Counted from the stretch's first letter, positions 1 through 8,302 are shown. The stretch: 64,000 bases of DNA from Cupriavidus respiraculi (GCF_914271545.1 NZ_CAJZAH010000001.1:1240001-1304000), one strand, 5' to 3'. Notes: generated by a model from the letters alone, not told the origin. Made by a program: numbers and translations.

Positions 1-178
1 CGCGATAGCCCTGTCCCCGCTCGAACTCCCCTTGCGCGATCGCTCGCAACAACAGCAACTTGGCGTAGGTCAGACCCGACGCCGACAGCGTCTGGTCCAG
101 TGCGCCCTGCCATGCCGTGACGGCATCGATCAGAGCCACGACGGTCGGTTCGACCGACTCGTTCGGTTTTGTCACCAT
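1..178 (-). CDS. MarR-like regulator, N-terminal fragment
   Basis: The gene runs off the left edge, so only the first 59 residues are visible, reading MVTKPNESVEPTVVALIDAV at the start. The stretch LDQTLSASGLTYAKLLLLRA at about residues 27-46 resembles the first helices of MarR-family winged-helix regulators, just before the DNA-binding domain. The ATG is preceded by a G-rich run that could serve as a ribosome binding site. With the DNA-binding wing missing, the family call is tentative. It faces away from the BON-domain gene, and a short inverted repeat lies about 85 bp upstream. Confidence 0.5.
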   Translation of the reverse strand, partial: MVTKPNESVEPTVVALIDAVTAWQGALDQTLSASGLTYAKLLLLRAIAQGEFERGQGYR

Positions 179-681
179 GCGCCGACACCCCCCTGTGATT
201 ATTTATGCGCTTCTCTTGCGGCCTGGGTCGTCCTTTGGCGACACCGGAAGGCCGTGAAATCCGGACGGAAATGTCCGGCTTCAAGACTTAACTTACTGGT
301 TTCTTACAACCCTAACAGAAAGGTATGTCGGGTTGCCCCCTCACTACGGGAAAACGCTGACAACGGCGCTACGGCACGTGCGCGGCAGTTCGCACCGGCG
401 GGATCTCCACGATTCACAAGTTCGCAAGCCGTACGTGACGCGCGCCTGGCGGCCGTTACAAGCGCGCGGGAAAACTTTGCACCGCGCGTAACGCCGCACA
501 TCGCGACGGCAATGCGGCGGCGCACGAAGGCCCCGGAACCGCTTGCGAGCACCGGCGTTGCGAAAGCGCCGACGTAGCCATCCGGAGGAACGTTTCTTGC
601 GCTCGTTTCGATGTCGCGCGCGCACCGGTCCAGGCTCGGTTGCGCGACGCGGTGGTTCCAATGCAATGACGGAGAGCGAAC
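179..681. other. Intergenic stretch, about 500 bp
   Basis: This is the divergent region between the partial MarR-like gene and the BON-domain gene. Open frames cross it on both strands, but their arginine-rich, low-complexity translations look like shadows of GC-rich DNA. Apart from the inverted repeat at 261-278 and a GGAG just before the BON gene start, I see no defined element. Confidence 0.5.
261..278. promoter_or_regulatory. Inverted repeat CCGGAC-N6-GTCCGG
   Basis: Perfect six-base arms are separated by six bases, about 85 bp upstream of the MarR-like start. The size fits an operator for a dimeric winged-helix protein, but arms this short arise by chance in GC-rich DNA. Confidence 0.25.
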
Positions 682-1269
682 ATGAACGATCGTGGCAATG
701 CACGCGCCAACCCCAACGGCAACGCGCCCGGCCAGCGGCGGATCGCGTCGGATGCAAACGAACGCGCCGGTTACGGCACGGAAAACTGGAGTGCAGAGCG
801 CGTCGGACGCGGCGACTTCAGCCGCGGCATGGAATGGTTTCCCGAGGACGAACGCACCGGCGAGGTACTGGAAACGTGGCGCCACCGCGGCTATGGCGGC
901 GGGCGCGGCGCACGCGCCAACGCGCACTACACCCATGGCAATCCGGGCGGAGTGGGCCACGGCTATGGCGAGGGCAGCTATGGCGTCGCGGACGCCGAGC
1001 GCGCGGGGCAGCAGGACACGCCCCGGCGCCCCCGGGTATGGCCCAAGGGCTATCAACGCTCGGACGAGCGCATCCGCGAGGAGGCGATCGATCGCCTCGG
1101 CCGCGAGCGCGACATCGAGCTCGCGCAGATCACGCTGGATGTCGCATCCGGCGTGGTGACACTGGGTGGCACGGTGCAGGACCGGCGCGCCAAGCGCAGG
1201 ATCGAAGATCTCGTGGACGAAGTCGACGGCGTGACCGAGATACGGAACGACATCCGCGTCTCTCGCTGA
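682..1269 (+). CDS. BON-domain protein
   Basis: The 195-residue protein has two parts. Residues 1-120 are hydrophilic, rich in Gly, Arg, Asn and Tyr, with no signal peptide and probably disordered. Residues 127-195 form a BON domain, with the pattern RIREEAIDRL, then ITLDVASGVVTLGGTVQDR, then IEDLVDEVDGV near the end. BON domains occur in envelope and stress proteins and are thought to bind phospholipid or ligands. Without a signal peptide this copy looks cytoplasmic. The ATG lies 7 bp after a GGAG. Close relatives with a Gly-rich head and a BON tail occur in Burkholderiales. The function is unknown. Confidence 0.8.
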   Translation: MNDRGNARANPNGNAPGQRRIASDANERAGYGTENWSAERVGRGDFSRGMEWFPEDERTGEVLETWRHRGYGGGRGARANAHYTHGNPGGVGHGYGEGSYGVADAERAGQQDTPRRPRVWPKGYQRSDERIREEAIDRLGRERDIELAQITLDVASGVVTLGGTVQDRRAKRRIEDLVDEVDGVTEIRNDIRVSR

Positions 1270-1302
1270 TGCCGGCACGCGCGAGGGGCGCGCGAGGTGC
1301 CC

Positions 1303-2154
1303 TCAGCCCGCCGGCAATCGTTCCACCAGGAAATCCACCAGCGCCTGCTGCGCCACCGGCAGCAGCCGCGCTGCACCGACCAGCGCAAGTTCGGTCGGCG
1401 CGGGCGCGGCGAAGCCGGCGCGGCCGGTCAGCACCCGATGGTCCCGCTGGACCGCGGTCGACGGCAGCAGGCTGATGCCGAGATTGGCCGAGACCGCCGC
1501 CTGGATGCTGGGCAGGCTCTGGCTGGTAAAGGCGATGCGCCAGCGCCGGCCCGACGATTCCAGCGCATGGATGGCGCGGTTGCGGTACAGGCAGCCCTGA
1601 CCGAACACGAGCAGCGGCACGGGGTCCTGCCGCAGCGCCAGTTCCTTGCCGGCTACCCAATGCAATTTTTCCGGCCAGCGCGCCAGCGCCGTCCCGCTGC
1701 CCGCGTCGCGTTTGACCAGGGCGAGGTCCAGGTCGCGCTGCGCGATCTTGCGCTGCAACTCGACGCTCAGGCCGTTTTGCGTGTCGAGCCGGATGCCCGG
1801 ATGGCGCTGCGCGAAGCCGGAGAGCAAGCCGACCAGGCGCTGCACGTCGAAGTCCTCCGGCACGCCCAGCCGGATCGCCCCCACCGCGCCGCGCGTGCGC
1901 ATCAGCGCCTCGGCCTCCTGCGCCAGGTCCACGAGCCGGCGCGCATAGCCGAGCAGCCGCTCGCCCTCCTCGGTCAAATGGACCGCCTTGCCGGCCCGCT
2001 GGCGCAGCAGCAGCGGCTGGTCCAGCTGCGCCTCCAGCTTGCGGATCTGCTGGCTGACGGTGGACTGCGTGCGGTTGACGCGTTCGCCGGCGCGCGTGAA
2101 GCCTCCGGCATCCACCACGGAGACAAAGGTCTTCAGCAGTTCGAGATCGAGCAT
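1303..2154 (-). CDS. LysR-family transcriptional regulator
   Basis: The 283-residue protein has a typical LysR layout. The N-terminal winged helix-turn-helix (about residues 3-62, LELLKTFVSVVDAGGFTRAG, then TQSTVSQQIRKLE) is followed by a two-lobed effector domain. It is transcribed away from the haloacid dehalogenase/aldolase pair across a 113 bp AT-rich gap, the classic LysR divergent arrangement, so it probably controls that pair and itself. The effector cannot be read from sequence. Confidence 0.88.
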   Translation of the reverse strand: MLDLELLKTFVSVVDAGGFTRAGERVNRTQSTVSQQIRKLEAQLDQPLLLRQRAGKAVHLTEEGERLLGYARRLVDLAQEAEALMRTRGAVGAIRLGVPEDFDVQRLVGLLSGFAQRHPGIRLDTQNGLSVELQRKIAQRDLDLALVKRDAGSGTALARWPEKLHWVAGKELALRQDPVPLLVFGQGCLYRNRAIHALESSGRRWRIAFTSQSLPSIQAAVSANLGISLLPSTAVQRDHRVLTGRAGFAAPAPTELALVGAARLLPVAQQALVDFLVERLPAG

Positions 2155-2267
2155 CGTGGCCTCAAAATCGGATTTGCAAATTTACTTCGCATCATAATTT
2201 AATTTTCCAATGGCGCGCGCGGTCCTTAGCATGGGGCATCTTCACTATCCACGATCGCGAGGCTCGC

Positions 2268-2975
2268 ATGACACCCACCACCCGCCCCGAATGGCTGACC
2301 TTCGACTGCTACGGCACGCTGATCCAATGGGACGAGGGCCTGCTCGCCTACGTCGGCGAGCTGCTCGCCCGCAAGGGCAGCCCCGACGTCGATCCCGGCA
2401 GGTTCATTGCCATCTACGACGAGCATGAGCACCGGCTCGAACAAACCCCGCCGCATCGCACGTTCCGCGACATCTCCGCGCTGTCGCTGCAATACACGCT
2501 CCAGGCGCTGGGCCTGCCCTACGAGGCCAGCGATGCCAGCGACCTGGCCGCGCATATCGCGCGCATGCCGCCCTTTCCCGAAGTCGTCGACACGCTGGCC
2601 TGGCTCAAGGCGCAAGGCTTCCGGCTTTGCATCGTGTCCAACACCGACGACGCCATCATCGCCGGCAACGTGGCGCAACTCGGCGGGCATATCGACCGGG
2701 TCGTCACCGCGGAGCAGGCGCGGGCCTACAAGCCATCGCCCCGGCTGTTCGACCACGCCCACCGGGAGCTCGGCGTACAGCGCGACGAACTGCTCCACAT
2801 CTGCGCGAGCCCGCATCTGGACCTGACCGCGGCGCGCGACATGGGCTTTCGCTGCATCTGGATCGATCGCGGCACCGTGCGCAAACCACTGCCCGACTAT
2901 GTACCGGACGCGGTGTTGCCCGACCTGGCACAAGTGCCCGCCGTATTCGATACTTGGGGCTGGACCCGGCACTGA
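2268..2975 (+). CDS. HAD-superfamily hydrolase, haloacid dehalogenase type II
   Basis: The 235-residue protein matches L-2-haloacid dehalogenase-like HAD enzymes. The nucleophile is Asp13 in FDCYGTL (motif I), SNTDD at 124-128 is motif II, Lys155 in KPSPRLF is motif III, and Asp185 in ASPHLDLTAARDMGF fits motif IV. Known members hydrolyse 2-haloacids or small phosphoesters, and the substrate here is not predictable. It lies 12 bp upstream of a class II aldolase, so the two are probably co-transcribed and act on the same small acid or sugar-derived compound. Its full length suits the family. Confidence 0.85.
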   Translation: MTPTTRPEWLTFDCYGTLIQWDEGLLAYVGELLARKGSPDVDPGRFIAIYDEHEHRLEQTPPHRTFRDISALSLQYTLQALGLPYEASDASDLAAHIARMPPFPEVVDTLAWLKAQGFRLCIVSNTDDAIIAGNVAQLGGHIDRVVTAEQARAYKPSPRLFDHAHRELGVQRDELLHICASPHLDLTAARDMGFRCIWIDRGTVRKPLPDYVPDAVLPDLAQVPAVFDTWGWTRH

Positions 2976-2987
2976 AGGAAGAAAACG

Positions 2988-3779
2988 ATGGCACATGAAC
3001 TGAGCGCGACCCGCCCGAGCCCGGGCTGGCACCGGCAGGTGTCGGTGGACGATCCGCGCGTGCGGCAGGCCCGCGTGGATCTGGCGGCCAGCCTGCGCAT
3101 GGCCGCGCGGCTGGGGCTGGCCGAGGGCATCTGCAACCATTTCTCGGCGCTGATACCCGGCGTGCCCGACGTCTTCGTGGTCAATCCCTATGGTCTCGCC
3201 TTTTGCGAGGTGACGGCCTCGAGCCTGCTGGTGTGCGACTTCGAGGGCAACGTGCTGGCCGGCGACGGCCGGCCGGAAGCCACCGCTTTCTTTATCCATG
3301 CGCGCCTGCACCTGAACAAGCCGGGCGCGGTGGCGGCCTTCCACACCCACATGCCCAACGCCACCGCGCTGGCCATGGTCGAGGGTCCCCCGCTCGCCTG
3401 GGCAGGCCAGACGGCGCTGAAGTTCCATGGTCGCGTGGCCGTGGACGAGCACTTCAACGGCCTCGCCCTCGATACGCACGAAGGGGATCGCATCGCCACC
3501 GCGATGGGGGATGCGGACATCCTGTTCCTGAAGAACCACGGCGTGATGGTCACCGCCCCGACCATCGCCGAGGCGTGGGACGACCTGTACTACCTGGAGC
3601 GCGCGGCCGAGGTGCAGGTCCGCGCGATGAGCACGGGCCGGCCGCTGCAGCCGGTGCCCGACGAGATCGCCCGCAAGACCGCGGGACAGATGCGCGAGGG
3701 CGACCCGGAGAGCGCGCGGCTGCATCTGGAAAGCGTCAAGCGGATCCTGGACCGGCACGAGCCTGACTATGCGAGCTAG
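2988..3779 (+). CDS. Class II aldolase/adducin family protein
   Basis: The 263-residue protein carries the zinc-binding histidines of class II aldolases: His119 and His121 in AFHTHMPNA and His184 in LKNHGVMV. These enzymes cleave or epimerise sugar phosphates (fuculose- or ribulose-5-phosphate type), but many homologues act on unphosphorylated or unknown substrates. It follows the HAD gene by 12 bp with GGAAG upstream of its ATG. It converges with the flavin monooxygenase gene. Specificity is undetermined. Confidence 0.85.
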   Translation: MAHELSATRPSPGWHRQVSVDDPRVRQARVDLAASLRMAARLGLAEGICNHFSALIPGVPDVFVVNPYGLAFCEVTASSLLVCDFEGNVLAGDGRPEATAFFIHARLHLNKPGAVAAFHTHMPNATALAMVEGPPLAWAGQTALKFHGRVAVDEHFNGLALDTHEGDRIATAMGDADILFLKNHGVMVTAPTIAEAWDDLYYLERAAEVQVRAMSTGRPLQPVPDEIARKTAGQMREGDPESARLHLESVKRILDRHEPDYAS

Positions 3780-3839
3780 CGCGGCGGCGCATCCGATGGC
3801 CGCGCGGATACCGGCGCGGGTGACGGCGCGGGTGCCGGG

Positions 3840-5240
3840 TCAGACCCCGGCTCGCTGCCGCCGCATGTCCCCGAACAACTGCTTCGCGTACTGCCGGAAG
3901 TCCACCTCGAGCGTATAGCGGGCGGACCCGACGAAGCGCCGTGCCACATAGTCGTTGTGCCGGCGCACCTCGCTCGCCATGACGTCGCGCTGGGGCAGCG
4001 CGGTCTCTCCCGCCAGCACGGAGGCCAGCCAGCGCGCCTGGATTTCCACCAGCGGAATGGTGGGGCCGATGGGCTGCACGAGTCCCAGCAGGTAAAGGCC
4101 GGGCCGGTCGGGCGGCAGCATCCGCCGATAGAGCGCCACCGGCTCCTCGCCGACCGCGAACACCTCGGCGTCGAGAAAGGGAAAGCTGGCCTTGTAGCCC
4201 GTGGCATGGATGATGGCATCCACCGCCTCGCGGCTGCCGTCCTCGAACACGACGTGGCCGCCGTCGAGGCGGCTGACATTGGGCTTGACGCGGATCCAGC
4301 CGTGGCCGCAGTACGGCAGCAGTTCCTGGCTGAGCGTCGCGTGCTCGCGCCAGATCTCGTGCCGCGGGCGCGGAATGCCGAAGCGCGCCTGATCGCCCGT
4401 GACCGGATAGGCCAGCCAGCGCATCAGCGTGCGCACGACGCGCGTGGGCAGATGCAGTCGCCGGCCCAGGAACGAGGACCAGCGATCGGTGGGAATGCCC
4501 ATGATGTACTTGGGCATGACCCACGCGCTGCGGCGCGTCGACAGGAACGTGGCGCGCGCGGACTTGCACACGTCCACCGCCACGTCGACCGCCGAGTTGC
4601 CGATGCCGACGATCAGCACGGACTTGCCCTGGAACGGCTCGGCCGTGCGGTAATGATGCGAGTGGATCTGTTCGCCGTCGAAGGTGCCCTCGAACCGTGG
4701 CCAGCGCGGATCCCACAGATGCCCGTTGGCGACGATCACGGCGCGGTAGCGCCCCGCCGTGCCGTCGGCCAGCGTGACGCGCCAGCTGCCGTCGCGCAGC
4801 GGCTCGACCTTGTCGACCCGACTGTTGAAGCGGATATGCGGCCGCACGCCGAAATGTCCGGCGTAGCTTTCGAGGTATTCGAGCACCTGGTAGTGCGACA
4901 GGAAGTCCGGATAGCGCGGCGGAATCGGAAAGTCGGAATAGCCCAGGTTGTTGCGGCTCGTGTCGATATGCAGGCTGCGGTAGGCGGACGACATGCCGTT
5001 GTCGTTCTCGTACCGCCACATGCCGCCGATATCCGAGCCCAGCTCGAAACAGTCGAAGGCGATGCCCTTTTCCTTGAGGGCCTTCGCCGCCGTGACGCCG
5101 GACGACCCGGCGCCGACGATGCAGACGGGAAGGCCGGCGATATCGGAGGTGACATCGGCGGTGACATCGGCGGTGGTGGCCGCGTTGGCCTGGTCGCTGG
5201 CGCGCATGGACGGCGTTGCCCCTTGTGTCGGTCGCTGCAT
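3840..5240 (-). CDS. Flavin-containing monooxygenase
   Basis: The 466-residue FAD/NADPH monooxygenase is soluble. The FAD fingerprint is GAGSSG at 43-48. The FMO signature FDGEQIHSHHYR lies at 187-198, and the NADPH-binding fold VLIVGIGNSAVDVA at about 208-221. Such enzymes oxygenate S or N atoms or perform Baeyer-Villiger-type chemistry. The chosen ATG is 16 bp after the epimerase stop. An ATG at 5207 has a better AAGGGG site and would give 455 residues, so the start is uncertain. Residues 23-35 are a tandem repeat (TADVTADVTSDIA) encoded by 12 bp units. It is probably the second gene of the TetR-controlled pair. Confidence 0.88.
   Translation of the reverse strand: MQRPTQGATPSMRASDQANAATTADVTADVTSDIAGLPVCIVGAGSSGVTAAKALKEKGIAFDCFELGSDIGGMWRYENDNGMSSAYRSLHIDTSRNNLGYSDFPIPPRYPDFLSHYQVLEYLESYAGHFGVRPHIRFNSRVDKVEPLRDGSWRVTLADGTAGRYRAVIVANGHLWDPRWPRFEGTFDGEQIHSHHYRTAEPFQGKSVLIVGIGNSAVDVAVDVCKSARATFLSTRRSAWVMPKYIMGIPTDRWSSFLGRRLHLPTRVVRTLMRWLAYPVTGDQARFGIPRPRHEIWREHATLSQELLPYCGHGWIRVKPNVSRLDGGHVVFEDGSREAVDAIIHATGYKASFPFLDAEVFAVGEEPVALYRRMLPPDRPGLYLLGLVQPIGPTIPLVEIQARWLASVLAGETALPQRDVMASEVRRHNDYVARRFVGSARYTLEVDFRQYAKQLFGDMRRQRAGV
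5140..5175. repeat. 12 bp tandem repeat, three units
   Basis: Two exact copies of ACATCGGCGGTG follow a degenerate copy. They encode the repeated T-A/S-D-V/I motif ahead of the FAD domain of the monooxygenase, in a linker where length changes in 4-residue steps would be tolerated. Confidence 0.7.
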
Positions 5241-5256
5241 GGTGGTCGCGTGCCGT

Positions 5257-6258
5257 TCAGCGGCTGTCGGCGCTGCTGTCGGCCCGTCTGTCGGCCCGTC
5301 TGTCGGCGAGATGGCGGGCGACGATCTCGTCGATGCTGGCATCGGCACGCAGGCCCAGCCCGGTCGCGCGGCAGGAAACGAACTCGCGCGGCCAGCCGTC
5401 GACGATGCGCTGCAACTCCGGGTCGGGCGCGTGGCGGATGCGCGCGGCCGCCGCCGCGCCGCCATGCCTGCCCACCGCGGCCACCATGTCCGCGACGCTG
5501 ACCGTCAGCGCCGGCAGGTTCATCGCGCCGCCGTGCGGCAGCGCGTCGCGCGGGAGGTCGTGCAACGCGATCAGCGCGCGGGCCACGGCGTGGGCCGACG
5601 CCACCGGCAGCCGCGTGTCGGCACGCAGGCCGCACACCGCATCCCGTCCGGCCAGCGGCTCGCGCACGAGGGCGGCAATGCGGTCGGACACCGTGGGCGT
5701 GGGCGAGCCGGGACGTATCAGCACGATGGGCAGCCGCAGCGCGCGGCCATCGATCCTGCCCTTGCGGGTTTCGTCGGCCAGCAGCAATTCGGCAATGGCC
5801 TTGTGGGTGCCGTAGGTGGTGTCCGGCGCGGCGCGCATGCGGTCGTCGACCACGTCGGGCAAGGCGCCGCCGAACACGGCGATCGAACTGGCGAAGACCA
5901 GCCTGGGGCGCCGTATGGCCTGGTCGATCAGGCCGCGCAGCGCTTCGACGTTGACCGCATACGCCGACGCCGCATCGCGTTCGGCATCCAGCGTCAGGCT
6001 GGCGGCAAGATGGAACACGCTGTCGGCCTGCAGCGCGGCGAGCTCCCGTACGAAGGCGGGATCGCCCAGGTCGCCGGCGAGCCCGCGCGTTGCGAACGGC
6101 GCGTGGGGCGAGGCGGGCGTGGGAGCGCGATCGGCCAGCCACAGCGTGTCGATCGGTTCGGCCTTCCCTTCGGCATTGTTCAGCCGTCCCGCCTCGTATA
6201 GCGCCTCACGCAGCGCCGAGCCGATAAAGCCCGCCGCCCCCGTTATCAGTACGCGCAT
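5257..6258 (-). CDS. NAD-dependent epimerase/dehydratase, DenD-like (D-erythronate dehydrogenase type)
   Basis: The 333-residue extended SDR starts with the TGxxGxxG motif (LITGAAGFIGSAL). Its catalytic Tyr149-x3-Lys153 lies in YGTHK. FASSIAVFG at 122-130 and LRLPIVLIRPG match the D-erythronate dehydrogenase (DenD) group of 2-keto sugar-acid enzymes, so NAD-dependent oxidation of a C4 sugar acid is the best guess. The OtnK kinase usual for the erythronate pathway is not adjacent, so the role stays open. The C-terminus (ADRRADRRADSSADSR) is encoded by a 12 bp repeat. A likely TetR operator lies 27 bp upstream. Confidence 0.75.
   Translation of the reverse strand: MRVLITGAAGFIGSALREALYEAGRLNNAEGKAEPIDTLWLADRAPTPASPHAPFATRGLAGDLGDPAFVRELAALQADSVFHLAASLTLDAERDAASAYAVNVEALRGLIDQAIRRPRLVFASSIAVFGGALPDVVDDRMRAAPDTTYGTHKAIAELLLADETRKGRIDGRALRLPIVLIRPGSPTPTVSDRIAALVREPLAGRDAVCGLRADTRLPVASAHAVARALIALHDLPRDALPHGGAMNLPALTVSVADMVAAVGRHGGAAAAARIRHAPDPELQRIVDGWPREFVSCRATGLGLRADASIDEIVARHLADRRADRRADSSADSR
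5264..5311. repeat. 12 bp tandem repeat, four units
   Basis: Two exact CTGTCGGCCCGT units are flanked by two degenerate ones. They encode the C-terminal ADRR/ADSS repeat of the DenD-like protein, immediately before its stop codon. A second, unrelated 12 bp repeat lies about 90 bp away at the start of the monooxygenase gene. Confidence 0.7.
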
Positions 6259-6284
6259 GTCTCCGTCTCCCCGAGCATCTTCGG

Positions 6285-6306
6285 AAACATACTACTCAGT
6301 AGGTTT
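6285..6306. promoter_or_regulatory. Putative TetR operator
   Basis: The imperfect palindrome AAACATACT-ACTC-AGTAGGTTT has eight of nine paired arm positions across a 4 bp centre. It ends 27 bp upstream of the DenD-like start. The 22 bp length is typical of TetR-family operators, and a TetR gene ends 66 bp further upstream. It probably controls the DenD/monooxygenase pair. Confidence 0.5.
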
Positions 6307-6346
6307 TCTTGACGCAAGACTGCGCCGCGGGGATGCGGGATTGTCC

Positions 6347-6367
6347 CTATCGGCTCGAAGCCGATAG
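6347..6367 (-). terminator. Hairpin after the TetR gene
   Basis: A perfect 9 bp stem (CTATCGGCT / AGCCGATAG) with a 3-base loop begins 5 bp past the TetR stop. No T run follows, so it may act as a transcript end stabiliser or a weak terminator. Confidence 0.4.
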
Positions 6368-6372
6368 CCCGT

Positions 6373-7044
6373 TCAGGATGCCGCCCGCTTGTGTGCCGAC
6401 GCGCTGCGCCCGCGCCGGGAAGGCGCCGGCTGGCGCGCGCGCACGCCGTCGATGAGCGTCCTGACCATCTGGTCGGCCAGCCGGGCGCGGGCATCCGCGT
6501 CCGCATCGGCTTCCGGCCGATACCAGATCAGCGACCACTGGATACCCCCCAGCAGGGTCTTGACCGCGATGGACACATCGACGTCCGCCAGCGAGCCTTC
6601 CTGCCTGGCGGCGCTGACCTGGTCCTTGAACAGCTGCTCGAAGCGATCGCGGCTGGCGATCAGTTCATCGAGCGTGGCGCGCTGCCCCGGCGTGGTCGCG
6701 CCGAAGCGATGGATCTGCACGCCCTGCGCCACCACGCTTTCGAACGTATGGTGTTCCAGCACCGCCATCGCATGGGCACGCAACATGGCGGTCAGCACCG
6801 TCATCGCATCGCCCCCGGTCTGGCGCGCCGGCTCGATGGCGGCAAACAGATGGGCCATGCCCTCGCGATGCACGTCGAAGAACAGCTCCACCTTCGACGC
6901 GTAGTGATGGTAGACGCGGCCCTTGGTCGAACCGAGGCGCCGCGCCACGTCGTCGATGCTGGTGGCGTGGAAGCCCCGTTCCATGAAGCACTGCGCCGCC
7001 TGCGTAAGGATTTCCTGCTTGCTGGGAGTCCTGCCTTCTGCCAT
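6373..7044 (-). CDS. TetR-family transcriptional regulator
   Basis: The 223-residue protein has an N-terminal TetR helix-turn-helix (about residues 9-50: ILTQAAQCFMERGFHATSI, then RLGSTKGRVYHHYASKVELF) and a helical ligand-binding domain. A longer upstream frame exists, but the ATG at 7044 (MAEGRTPSKQ) begins exactly where TetR proteins begin. The gene sits between the alpha/beta hydrolase and the DenD/monooxygenase pair, all on one strand. The 22 bp palindrome before the DenD-like gene is its likely target. The protein resembles repressors of acyl or aromatic catabolism only in general layout, so no ligand is proposed. Confidence 0.88.
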   Translation of the reverse strand: MAEGRTPSKQEILTQAAQCFMERGFHATSIDDVARRLGSTKGRVYHHYASKVELFFDVHREGMAHLFAAIEPARQTGGDAMTVLTAMLRAHAMAVLEHHTFESVVAQGVQIHRFGATTPGQRATLDELIASRDRFEQLFKDQVSAARQEGSLADVDVSIAVKTLLGGIQWSLIWYRPEADADADARARLADQMVRTLIDGVRARQPAPSRRGRSASAHKRAAS

Positions 7045-7151
7045 TTGCCGGGTCTCGGGAATTCGCTCAGACGAGACTATAGCGGGCGCAACCCGGGCAG
7101 GGCGGCGCAGGCGGCATCCGAGGCGCCGCCCTGCCTCGCCGCCCACGCCGT

Positions 7152-8042
7152 TCAGCGGGCCGGGGGTGCCAGCACTTCCAGGATCCGCCGGCCGATGTAG
7201 TCCGCGTGCGTCTCCAGCGCGAAGTGGCCGGTGTCGAGCAGTTCCACCACGGCATTGGGATTGTCGCGCCGGTAGGCCTCGGCGCCCGGGGGGATGAAAA
7301 ACGGATCGTGCTTGCCCCAGATCACCAGCGTCGGCACCTGCGTGCGGCGGAAGAATGCCTGGAAGGCGGGGTACAGCTCGAGGTTGTTGGCGTAGTCCAG
7401 GAACAGGTCGAGCTGGATGTCCTTGTTGCCGGGGCGCTCCAGCAGCGCGGCGTCCAGCGTATAGGACTCGGGCGCGACACGGCGGGGATCGTCCACGCCA
7501 TGCACGTACTGCCAGCGCGTGCCTTCGAAGTTCAGGATGGCGTCGTGGACCACCTGGCGATTGGCCGGCGAGGGATCGGCCCAGTAGGCCCGGATCGGCG
7601 CCCACGAATCGCCGAGCCCGTCCAGATAGGCGTTGCCGCTCTGCGAGACGAAGCCTGTCACACGCTCGGGATGGGCCAGCGCGAGGCGCAGCCCGGTCGG
7701 CGCCCCGTAGTCGAACACGTACATGGCATAGCGCTCGAGCCCGAGCGCATCGACAAAGTGGCCCAGCGTCCTGGCCAGCGCGTCGAAGGTATAGACATAG
7801 CCCCGTTCATCGGGGACCTCGGTGAAGCCGAATCCCGGCAGGTCGGGCGCGATCACGCGGAAGCGCGTGGCGAGCTGGGGAATCAGATGGCGGAACTGGT
7901 GGGAGGAACTGGGAAAGCCGTGCAGCAGCAGCATGACCGGCGCGGCGGGGTCGCCCGCCTCGCGGTAGAAGACACGCACGCCGTCGGCATCGGCGTAGCG
8001 GTATTGGACGGTGGCATCGAAGGGTGCGGCGGTGGTCGTCAT
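7152..8042 (-). CDS. Alpha/beta-fold hydrolase, epoxide hydrolase/haloalkane dehalogenase-like
   Basis: The 296-residue hydrolase has oxyanion motif HGFPSSS at 41-47 and nucleophile Asp111 in VFDYGAPTG. The acid Asp246 lies in GKHDPFF and the catalytic His273 in TGHFALE. An Asp nucleophile rather than Ser points to the epoxide hydrolase/haloalkane dehalogenase branch, not to esterases. I chose the ATG at 8042 because GAGAGG lies 6 bp upstream. An ATG at 8072 would add ten residues. Three GTAACC/GGTTAC inverted repeats fill the 260 bp gap to the divergent CGNR regulator, which suggests shared control. Confidence 0.85.
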   Translation of the reverse strand: MTTTAAPFDATVQYRYADADGVRVFYREAGDPAAPVMLLLHGFPSSSHQFRHLIPQLATRFRVIAPDLPGFGFTEVPDERGYVYTFDALARTLGHFVDALGLERYAMYVFDYGAPTGLRLALAHPERVTGFVSQSGNAYLDGLGDSWAPIRAYWADPSPANRQVVHDAILNFEGTRWQYVHGVDDPRRVAPESYTLDAALLERPGNKDIQLDLFLDYANNLELYPAFQAFFRRTQVPTLVIWGKHDPFFIPPGAEAYRRDNPNAVVELLDTGHFALETHADYIGRRILEVLAPPAR

Positions 8043-8064
8043 GTCGGGCCTCTCTTGGGTTTTA

Positions 8065-8095
8065 GTAACCATATATATCGACTCTTGCAGGTTAC
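8065..8095. promoter_or_regulatory. Operator-like repeat 1: GTAACC-N19-GGTTAC
   Basis: Perfect inverted six-base arms at 8065-8070 and 8090-8095 lie just upstream of the hydrolase start. The same pair recurs twice more in this gap with nearly identical spacing, which is hard to explain by chance. Confidence 0.55.
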
Positions 8096-8123
8096 ATCGT
8101 GAGCGCAGTATTGTCGCGGCAAG

Positions 8124-8153
8124 GTAACCTGTCAAGTGTTTTTTAAAGGTTAC
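8124..8153. promoter_or_regulatory. Operator-like repeat 2: GTAACC-N18-GGTTAC
   Basis: Arms lie at 8124-8129 and 8148-8153, in the middle of the divergent intergenic region. The left arm sits inside the near-palindrome AGGTAACCT. Confidence 0.55.
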
Positions 8154-8241
8154 GAATTGGTGCAAAGCGCCATTGCCGTAGACCATCATGGCCGCGAGCA
8201 ACCCGCGCCGGGCGTAGAACCGGCGCGGGTATCGATGCGAT

Positions 8242-8272
8242 GTAACTGCATAGGGATTCCTCCATCGGTTAC
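8242..8272. promoter_or_regulatory. Operator-like repeat 3: GTAAC(T)-N19-GGTTAC
   Basis: Arms lie at 8242-8247 (one mismatch) and 8267-8272, ending 30 bp upstream of the CGNR gene start. The arm spacing equals that of repeat 1 beside the hydrolase, so one protein could control both directions. Confidence 0.5.
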
Positions 8273-8302
8273 AATCACAGCAGCCCATTACGCCCTTTTC
8301 CG

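Noticed and set aside
32-577. Plus-strand frame across the left edge
   Set aside because: It has no ribosome binding site or domain, is Arg-rich, and overlaps the MarR-like gene and its upstream region.
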